From positions 1 to 5,871 of the forward strand of contig JASHXK010000041.1 of the NCBI GenBank assembly GCA_030043575.1: a stretch of 5,871 nucleotides of DNA, given 5' to 3'. The notes beneath the pieces were generated by a model that saw nothing but the letters and a program-made list of their open reading frames with translations, did not search any database and had not been told where the DNA came from. The DNA is from Terriglobales bacterium (GTDB lineage Bacteria > Acidobacteriota > Terriglobia > Terriglobales > Acidobacteriaceae). Of the stretch, positions 1 through 4,104 are shown piece after piece. Both the position numbers and the translations under genes were made by a program. Position 1 is the first letter of the stretch, and the number at the start of each line of letters is the position of its first letter.

Positions 1-310
1 CGTGCATGCCGTGCACGACGACGATGCCGGGCGCAAAGCCGATCCCACGCGGCAGGTAGACGCGGGCGGCGATTGGCTGGCCGCGGAAGTCGAATGTCGT
101 GTCGTGCACGTCGACGGGATGCACGTCGTAGTTGGCGATCCATCCGGCGGCGTGCGGATCGGAGATGCGAGCCAGAAGCGAAGCGGCGCGCAGGTAATCC
201 TGCGCGATGGGATACAACAGCGCGACGACGACTGGCAGCAGCAGAAGAAGCCAGGCAATCAGTCGTACTTTGCGCGACGGATTGCGGCCTTGCCAGGGAA
301 CGGTGGTCAT
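1..310 (-). CDS. Alpha/beta hydrolase, N-terminal part (cut by window edge)
   Basis: The minus strand from the ATG at 308-310 stays open to the window edge, giving 103 complete codons, so the gene is partial at its 3' end. Residues 1-13 are polar with Arg/Lys, and residues 14-33 are a strong hydrophobic segment (WLLLLLPVVVALLY), which looks like a signal anchor or uncleaved signal peptide. Residues 78-90 (GQPIAARVYLPRG) and 94-103 (PGIVVVHGMH) match the entry of an alpha/beta-hydrolase fold: a strand followed by the HG oxyanion-hole turn of dienelactone-hydrolase/acyl-peptidase-like families. The nucleophile elbow and the rest of the triad lie outside the window, so the substrate cannot be inferred. 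A stop codon lies 12 codons upstream (347-349) and no other ATG/GTG/TTG start lies between, which fixes the start. No good Shine-Dalgarno is visible. It lies 109 bp downstream of the SPOR gene and may be co-transcribed with it. Confidence 0.8.
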   Translation of the reverse strand, partial: MTTVPWQGRNPSRKVRLIAWLLLLLPVVVALLYPIAQDYLRAASLLARISDPHAAGWIANYDVHPVDVHDTTFDFRGQPIAARVYLPRGIGFAPGIVVVHGMH

Positions 311-419
311 CAGGAGCGCGGCCGAGTGGAAGCAGCGATGCGCGGCTCAGCCCGCGCTAGCATGGTAGCAAGGTTGAGCATTGGTGTTACGGTTTCTCAG
401 GCAACAACGCGCTTTGCGG
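311..419. other. Intergenic gap with a short GC hairpin
   Basis: This 109-bp gap separates the SPOR gene from the hydrolase gene. It holds one GC-only inverted repeat, GCGCGG at 340-345 and CCGCGC at 352-357 with a 6-nt loop. No T-run follows it on the minus strand, so it is not a convincing intrinsic terminator. No promoter is evident. Confidence 0.4.
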
Positions 420-1172
420 CTAGCGCTTGATGATGGGGTTGTAGCCTTCGGCGACCAGCTGCGCCTTCATGGCTTCGGCTTCGGCCATGGTGGAGAACGG
501 TCCCACCTGCACGTGATAGAACTTGTCGTTGGTGACGGGATTGTTCACCACGAAGACGTTGTAGTTCTTCTTGCGCAGCGCGCCAGCCAGGGCGACCGCA
601 TCGTCCTCGCGCGAGACCGCCGCGATCTGCACCACGATCGTTCCCGGACCAGTAACCGGCGAGGTATGCGAAATGACATCCGCAGCCGGTTTGGCTGTGC
701 CTGCGGCGGCCGCGGGTGGGTTCACCGTAACGCTGGTTGCGGCGGCAGTCGTTACTTTAGGAGCCTGCGGTGTCTCCGAAGCGGCTTTCAGATCGTGACC
801 GGGCTCGCTGGCTTTTTCGGTCGAGGGAGTTGGATTGTCGTTCTGCTGGACCGCTTTGTAGAAGGTCAGATTCTGCTGATTGTTCGCATTGGCATCGTCA
901 CCGGCGGCAGCTTGCGCTTCGGGCTTCGCGGCCACCCCGGCTGAGGGTTTGCCTCCGCTGCCGGCCGTGCTCGCCAGCACCGTGTCCGAAGGCGAAGCGG
1001 CGTTGACCTGCGAAGGCTGATCGTTCAGCGCCTGCTCGCGGCCGGAGCTGCGGCCGAGCGAATAACCGATCGAGAAGAAAACTCCGCAGATTGCCGCCAG
1101 CAGAAAGAACAAGCCCAGCAGCTTGCCTACGCCCAGTGTTATTTCGGTATCGTCCGATGCTATTGAGTGCAC
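420..1172 (-). CDS. Single-pass membrane protein with C-terminal SPOR domain
   Basis: A 250-residue protein starting at GTG (1170-1172), preceded by GAGGA at 1178-1182 with 5-nt spacing, and ending in TAG. Residues 1-14 are cytoplasmic and residues 15-38 form one transmembrane helix (LLGLFFLLAAICGVFFSIGY). Residues 40-175 are a low-complexity Ala/Pro/Ser/Thr/Gln linker of the kind that spans periplasm. Residues 177-250 form a SPOR domain: TIVVQIAAVSREDDA, then a helix, then YNVFVV, FYHVQVGPFSTMAEA and a final helix and strand ending IIKR. SPOR domains bind peptidoglycan stripped of stem peptides, often at division septa (FtsN, DedD, DamX). A short LTFYKAV motif at 102-108 resembles one common in DedD-like SPOR proteins. 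The architecture is typical of acidobacterial SPOR proteins. No catalytic domain is present, so a structural or regulatory envelope role is inferred. It lies 192 bp downstream of the slipin gene. Confidence 0.93.
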   Translation of the reverse strand: MHSIASDDTEITLGVGKLLGLFFLLAAICGVFFSIGYSLGRSSGREQALNDQPSQVNAASPSDTVLASTAGSGGKPSAGVAAKPEAQAAAGDDANANNQQNLTFYKAVQQNDNPTPSTEKASEPGHDLKAASETPQAPKVTTAAATSVTVNPPAAAAGTAKPAADVISHTSPVTGPGTIVVQIAAVSREDDAVALAGALRKKNYNVFVVNNPVTNDKFYHVQVGPFSTMAEAEAMKAQLVAEGYNPIIKR

Positions 1173-1177
1173 AGGAA

Positions 1178-1182
1178 TCCTC
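1178..1182 (-). promoter_or_regulatory. Ribosome binding site that supports the GTG start of the SPOR gene
   Basis: The minus strand reads GAGGA, then 5 nt, then GTG at 1172. This decides for the GTG start, which gives a short polar N-terminus directly before the membrane helix. Confidence 0.6.
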
Positions 1183-1210
1183 GAATCAAACCGCCATTCG
1201 ATATCAAACC
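1181..1210 (-). repeat. Tandem direct repeat just upstream of the SPOR gene
   Basis: Two copies of the minus-strand motif GGTTTGAT(A)TCGA lie at 1198-1210 and 1181-1192, differing by one inserted base and about 17 nt apart. They sit immediately upstream of, and abut, the ribosome binding site. They could be an operator or mRNA-level site; nothing in the sequence proves either. Confidence 0.45.
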
Positions 1211-1212
1211 AC

Positions 1213-1266
1213 CTTCTGAAATCGGGTGGAGCACGCCTTCAGGCGGCTGAAAAAGCCATTCAGAAG
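1213..1266. repeat. REP-like hairpin element with 23-bp shared repeat (R1, copy 1)
   Basis: Bases 1223-1245 are identical over 23 bp to 3846-3868. They contain the motif GGGTGGAG followed two bases later by the perfect palindrome CGCCTTCAGGCG (1234-1245). Flanking arms CTTCTGAA (1213-1220) and TTCAGAAG (1259-1266) are perfect inverted copies centred on exactly the same point (1239.5) as the inner palindrome. Another small hairpin, GGCT/AGCC (1245-1257), overlaps the right side. The concentric 8-bp arms may be coincidence here, but the same geometry recurs at 3847-3994. Confidence 0.75.
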
Positions 1267-1269
1267 TGC

Positions 1270-1300
1270 TTTGTAACAGGGCACGACTTTAGTCGTGCCG
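1270..1300. repeat. REP-like hairpin element (R2, copy 1)
   Basis: This 31-nt unit matches the reverse complement of 4047-4077 at 27 of 31 positions. It contains a 9-bp perfect stem, GGCACGACT (1280-1288) and AGTCGTGCC (1291-1299), with a TT loop, so the apex reads CTTTAG. The preceding bases TTTGTAACAG are also partly conserved in the other copy, so the repeat is longer than the hairpin. Confidence 0.75.
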
Positions 1301-1324
1301 GTAAGCCCTTCCTTTCCTGCCCGA

Positions 1325-1340
1325 GTCGGCTTCAGCCGAC
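1325..1340. repeat. REP-like hairpin GTCGGCT-TC-AGCCGAC
   Basis: A perfect 7-bp stem with a 2-nt loop and apex CTTCAG. It lies 25 bp past the slipin stop codon in the direction of transcription. It may act as an mRNA 3'-end stabiliser, but no U-run follows, so it is not a standard intrinsic terminator. Confidence 0.7.
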
Positions 1341-1364
1341 GGCACAAAACCACCCTCCACGGGA

Positions 1365-2180
1365 CTAGACTTCGGCGCTTCCACTCTTATCCGCCGGCGG
1401 CTGAAATCCGCCAATCTTCGCGGTATCTACCTTCACCAGGTTCTGCAACCCGGCCAGCAGATCCACCGGCACCGGGAAGATGATGGTCGTATTTTTCTCT
1501 ACGCCGATCTCAGTCAGCGTCTGCAGATAGCGCAGCTGAATACTGGTCGGTTCGGTCGCCAGCAGATGCGCCGCTTCGGTCAGCCGTTGCGCCGCCGCGA
1601 ACTCGCCCTCGGCGTGAATGATCTTCGAGCGCTTCTCGCGCTCCGCTTCCGCCTGCTTGGCCATGGCGCGTGTCATTGTCTCCGGCAGATCGACCTGCTT
1701 GACCTCGACGTTGGTCACCTTCACGCCCCACGGATCGGTGTGCTGATCGAGAATCGACTGCAGCCGCAGATTGATCTTCTCGCGATGCGCCAGCAATTCA
1801 TCGAGGTCGACTTCGCCCAGCACCGAGCGCAACGTCGTCTGCGCAAACTGCGACGTCTGGTACATGTAATTCGAAACCGCAACCACCGCCTTGTTTGGAT
1901 CGATCACCCGCAGGAAGATAACCGCGTTCACCTTCAGCGTAACGTTGTCGCGCGTGATGATGTCCTGCGGCGGCACTTCCAGCGCCTCCTGCCGCAACGA
2001 GACGCGCACGATGCGATCGATGGGCGCAAACACTAGAATGACGCCCGGACCTTTGGGCGAACCCAGCAAGCGCCCCAGCCGGAAAATGACGCCGCGTTCA
2101 TACTCGGCCAGAATTTTGATCGAGTTGATGATGTAGAGAACGACGATGATGATGACAACAATGCCAGCAATACCGGGCAC
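1365..2180 (-). CDS. Slipin / stomatin-like SPFH (band 7) protein
   Basis: A 271-residue protein from GTG at 2178-2180, with GGAGG at 2187-2191 six nt upstream. The frame extends upstream to about 2300, but that extension is polar, unlike the family, and lacks an RBS. Residues 1-18 are a hydrophobic membrane hairpin or anchor (IAGIVVIIIVVLYII). Residues 24-180 are the SPFH domain, with EYERGVIFRLGRLLG, GPGVILVFAPIDRIVRVSLR, the segment QDIITRDNVTLKVNAVIFLR and NVEVKQVDLPETMTRAMAKQ. Residues 175-215 form an Ala/Glu-rich coiled coil (AEAEREKRSKIIHAEGEFAA) typical of slipins. The hydrophobic C-terminal stretch TTIIFPVPVDLLAGL (231-245) corresponds to the region that NfeD protease cleaves in the Pyrococcus PH1511 stomatin (family knowledge). 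Slipins oligomerise into membrane microdomain scaffolds. The gene follows nfeD, its usual partner, after a 247-bp gap with a possible promoter of its own. Confidence 0.95.
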   Translation of the reverse strand: MPGIAGIVVIIIVVLYIINSIKILAEYERGVIFRLGRLLGSPKGPGVILVFAPIDRIVRVSLRQEALEVPPQDIITRDNVTLKVNAVIFLRVIDPNKAVVAVSNYMYQTSQFAQTTLRSVLGEVDLDELLAHREKINLRLQSILDQHTDPWGVKVTNVEVKQVDLPETMTRAMAKQAEAEREKRSKIIHAEGEFAAAQRLTEAAHLLATEPTSIQLRYLQTLTEIGVEKNTTIIFPVPVDLLAGLQNLVKVDTAKIGGFQPPADKSGSAEV

Positions 2181-2186
2181 AGTGTG

Positions 2187-2191
2187 CCTCC
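2187..2191 (-). promoter_or_regulatory. Ribosome binding site fixing the slipin GTG start
   Basis: The minus strand reads GGAGG, then six bases, then GTG at 2180. This supports a 271-residue slipin instead of the 311-residue open frame that begins at a TTG near 2300. Confidence 0.8.
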
Positions 2192-2226
2192 AGCACAAAA
2201 GAAGTTTAGACCTGTTACTACTGCGA

Positions 2227-2255
2227 ATTGTAGGCTCATCGCGCGAGGAACCCAA
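2227..2255 (-). promoter_or_regulatory. Candidate sigma-70-type promoter for the slipin gene
   Basis: The minus strand carries TTGGGT (2250-2255) and TACAAT (2227-2232) separated by exactly 17 nt. The -10 box matches the consensus at five of six positions, the -35 box at three (the TTG). Transcription would start near 2220, about 40 nt before the GTG start and downstream of the left arm of the flanking inverted repeat. Computed by eye only. Confidence 0.4.
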
Positions 2256-2272
2256 GTTGGTAACAGCACTTG

Positions 2273-2424
2273 TCAGTTGTCGGTTGTCAGCCAGAAACAA
2301 TGCGGGGGCGGATCTCGGGATCTCAGAGCGAGGATGATGATGTGCGGTCCTTCATGCGGTGGACCGATGTCACGCCGGGCCGGTCGTTGATTGCAATTCT
2401 CACAACTGGACCACCGACAACTGA
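2273..2424. repeat. Inverted arms bounding the nfeD-slipin gap
   Basis: Bases 2273-2288 (TCAGTTGTCGGTTGTC) and 2409-2424 (GACCACCGACAACTGA) are inverted copies matching at 15 of 16 positions. They enclose about 120 bp between the nfeD stop and the slipin leader. A smaller inverted pair, CGGTCC (2345-2350) and GGACCG (2361-2366), lies inside. There is no open frame of interest inside. This could be a small inserted element or the remains of one. Confidence 0.55.
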
Positions 2425-2427
2425 TTT

Positions 2428-3708
2428 CTACTTCTTCTCCACTTCTAACTCCAGTCCCTCGACCTTGCGCACCACGACGTGGTCTCCGATGCCGACGCGC
2501 GATGCCGCGTGCGCATTCCACAACTCGCCGAGGACAAAAACCTTCCCCTCAGGATCGATGTCCGTTCGCGCTTCGCCGATAGCGCCAATCATTCCTTGCT
2601 CGCCGGTCACGACTTTATTGCGGCGCGCGCGGATCGCAATGCTCATCAGGAAGACGGTGATTGCGCCGAGCGGTATGCTCACACCAAGCGCCATCCAGAT
2701 GTTGACCCGCATCTCCGGAATCGGGCCGTCGACCAGCAGCAGTCCGCCCAGCGTCAGGCACGCGATGCCGCCGAGGCCGAGAATGCCGTGCGTGCCGAAC
2801 TTCGCCTCCAGCACAAACAGCACGAACGCGGCCATGATCAGCGTGAATGCGGCGTAGCGCGTCGGCAGCAGATTCAGCGCGAACAACGCCAGTAGGATGA
2901 AGATCACGCCCACGACGCCGGGCACGACCGCTCCGGGATGATTGAACTCGGCGTACAGCGCGAGCGCGCCGACGGCGAGCACGAGGAACGCGATGTTGGG
3001 ATCGAGCAGGAAGTCGAGGATGCGCTGGCGCAGCGTCATCGGCATCTCGTCAACCTTCGCACCGACGAGATCCAGCTTGACCTGCTTGCCGTCAAACCGC
3101 TTGATGGTGCGGCCGGAGATCTGCTGGAAGAGATCGTCCTGATCTTTGGCGACGATGTCGATGAGGTGCTGCTGCAGCGCCTCCTGATCGGTCCACGACC
3201 TCGATTCGCGCACCGCGCTCTCGGCCAGTTGCACATTGCGGCCACGCGGCCCGACGAACGAGCGCATGAAGGCGGCCGAGTCGTTCTCGACCTTGGTCTT
3301 CATGATGTCGTCCATCTTCTCGCCGCCCAGCGTGACGGGATGTGCCGCGCCGGTGTTGGTGCCTGGAGCCATCGCGGCGATGTCAGCCGATTCGAGAATG
3401 AAGAATCCCGCCGAGGCTGCGTTCGCTCCCGTGGGCGCGACGTAGACAATGACCGGCACAGGCGCGTTGAGAATTTTTTCGATGATCTCGCGGGTGGAGT
3501 CGGCGAGGCCGCCGGGCGTTTTCAGCTCGATGAGCACAGCATCGGCGCCAGTCTGGCGTGCGTGCTCGATGGCGCGGTCAATGTACTCGGCGCTGATCGG
3601 CTGGATCGTGTCGTCGACGCGGATCTTGACCACTGAACTGGCGAACGCCGCCGTCGATGCCAGCAGCGCTACCAAGCAAACAACACAAGCAATCCTGATC
3701 TTGAACAT
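2428..3708 (-). CDS. nfeD: NfeD1b-type membrane-bound serine protease (long-form NfeD)
   Basis: A 426-residue protein with an ideal start: AAGGAGG four nt before ATG at 3708. Residues 1-24 are a signal peptide (ending STAAFASS). Residues 25-215 are a ClpP-class protease domain: strand VVKIRVDDTIQPISAEYIDRA, ELKTPGGLADSTREII, and YVAPTGANAASAGFFI, where Ser99 in AASAG is the predicted nucleophile. Lys139 (in KTKVENDSAAF) aligns with the general-base Lys138 of Pyrococcus PH1510, giving a Ser-Lys dyad. Residues 237-360 hold several membrane helices, including the family motifs YAEFNHPGAVVPG and FGTHGILGLGG. Residues 365-424 are the C-terminal NfeD OB-fold (TGEQGMIGAIGEARTDI ... VRKVEGLELEV). Length and domain order are complete for long NfeD proteins, which cleave and cooperate with the stomatin/slipin encoded next door. 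It is preceded by a 396-bp repeat-rich gap. Confidence 0.96.
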   Translation of the reverse strand: MFKIRIACVVCLVALLASTAAFASSVVKIRVDDTIQPISAEYIDRAIEHARQTGADAVLIELKTPGGLADSTREIIEKILNAPVPVIVYVAPTGANAASAGFFILESADIAAMAPGTNTGAAHPVTLGGEKMDDIMKTKVENDSAAFMRSFVGPRGRNVQLAESAVRESRSWTDQEALQQHLIDIVAKDQDDLFQQISGRTIKRFDGKQVKLDLVGAKVDEMPMTLRQRILDFLLDPNIAFLVLAVGALALYAEFNHPGAVVPGVVGVIFILLALFALNLLPTRYAAFTLIMAAFVLFVLEAKFGTHGILGLGGIACLTLGGLLLVDGPIPEMRVNIWMALGVSIPLGAITVFLMSIAIRARRNKVVTGEQGMIGAIGEARTDIDPEGKVFVLGELWNAHAASRVGIGDHVVVRKVEGLELEVEKK

Positions 3709-3712
3709 GAAA

Positions 3713-3719
3713 CCTCCTT
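3713..3719 (-). promoter_or_regulatory. Strong ribosome binding site of nfeD
   Basis: The minus strand reads AAGGAGG, then TTTC, then ATG at 3708. It is the best Shine-Dalgarno in the window and settles the nfeD start. Confidence 0.85.
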
Positions 3720-3739
3720 CCGGAGGGGTTAACTGTTCT

Positions 3740-3767
3740 GCCGGCTGACGACTGATTGTGAGCCGGC
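3740..3767. promoter_or_regulatory. Hairpin in the nfeD leader region
   Basis: GCCGGCT (3740-3746) and AGCCGGC (3761-3767) form a perfect 7-bp GC-rich stem with a 14-nt loop. It ends about 30 nt before the nfeD start, just upstream of the ribosome binding site. Unlike the other palindromes here it lacks the CTTYAG apex, so it is probably not part of the REP family. It could be a leader structure or a protein-binding palindrome. Confidence 0.45.
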
Positions 3768-3846
3768 AATTCTGCCTTGCTCAGAGCACAACGAAAACTT
3801 GAGCGATGCACACTAGCCAAGTTCGAATCGGCGCAGATGACAATCC

Positions 3847-3994
3847 GGGTGGAGCACGCCTTCAGGCGTACATTTCATCTTTTGCTTAGAGCCCGGCTTT
3901 AGCCGCTGAGGTGATGCTGGCCGGAATTACCTCAGCGGCTGAAGCCGAACTCCACACTTGACTGCTTCTGTACGCCTGAAGGCGTACTCCACCC
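3847..3994. repeat. Concentric double inverted-repeat element (REPIN/MITE-like)
   Basis: Outer arms 3847-3870 and 3971-3994 are 24-bp inverted copies with one mismatch (C3855 opposite A3986). Each holds GGGTGGAG, a Y-A step and the palindrome CGCCTTCAGGCG. Inner arms 3894-3912 and 3929-3947 are 19-bp inverted copies with one mismatch (T3900 opposite G3941), reading CGGCTTTAGCCGCTGAGGT on the left. Both pairs share exactly the same centre (3920.5), so the two 23-nt spacers (3871-3893 and 3948-3970) are equal in length although they are not complementary. The 16-nt central loop is 3913-3928. The left outer arm with one more base at 3846 equals 1223-1245. It carries no coding sequence, consistent with a non-autonomous element that would need a transposase supplied in trans. 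Confidence 0.85.
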
Positions 3995-4003
3995 AAAATC
4001 GAA

Positions 4004-4074
4004 GTGTCGGGCAGGGGCTAAAGCCCTCGCTCGTACGGCGCCTTTGCGGCACGACTAAAGTCATACCCTGACAC
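4004..4074. repeat. Symmetric two-hairpin REP-like element
   Basis: Short terminal inverted arms GTGTCGGG (4004-4011) and CCCTGACAC (4066-4074, one extra base) enclose two small hairpins. These are GGGCT-AA-AGCCC (4015-4026) and GACT-AA-AGTC (4053-4062), whose centres lie at equal distance from the element's midpoint (4039). Bases 4047-4077 are the second copy of repeat R2, in inverse orientation to 1270-1300. The lower stem of the right hairpin has two mismatches on the plus strand (C4050/A4065 and C4052/A4063) that become G-U pairs in a minus-strand transcript. Confidence 0.65.
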
Positions 4075-4104
4075 AAACTGGAAAGGCCATCAAGACCGAC
4101 GCTA

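Larger units (their letters stand above)
3709..4104. other. 396-bp gene-free region filled with REP-like repeats
   Basis: No gene is supported here on either strand. From the TPR gene toward nfeD it holds a symmetric two-hairpin element (4004-4074), the concentric inverted-repeat element (3847-3994), about 80 bp without recognisable structure (3768-3846), and the nfeD leader hairpin and ribosome binding site. I find no convincing -10/-35 pair for nfeD, so its transcription may start here from a non-consensus promoter or read through from the TPR gene. Confidence 0.7.

Noticed and set aside
2..430. Plus-strand open frame at the window start
   Set aside because: The opposite strand encodes a signal anchor and an alpha/beta-hydrolase HG motif. 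The plus-strand translation is low-complexity with no motif.
1234..1340. Rho-independent terminators after the slipin gene
   Set aside because: The hairpins are good, but none is followed by a U-run in the minus-strand transcript. They belong to a repeat family shared with an upstream gap.
2181..2300. 40-residue upstream extension of the slipin protein to a TTG near 2300
   Set aside because: The extension is polar and unlike slipins, has no ribosome binding site, and covers a repeat arm and promoter candidate. The GTG at 2180 has GGAGG at ideal spacing.
2938..3636. Plus-strand open frame of 232 codons inside nfeD
   Set aside because: It overlaps the catalytic domain of an unmistakable NfeD protein on the other strand. 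Its Arg/Asp/Leu-rich translation shows no family motif.
1223..4077. CRISPR array
   Set aside because: The repeats are palindromic, occur in both orientations and lack regular spacing or unique spacers of constant length. No cas gene is present.
3709..4104. tRNA, riboswitch or structured ncRNA gene in the large gap
   Set aside because: The folding is explained by simple palindromes and inverted repeats. No tRNA-like cloverleaf, T-loop motif or known riboswitch core is seen.
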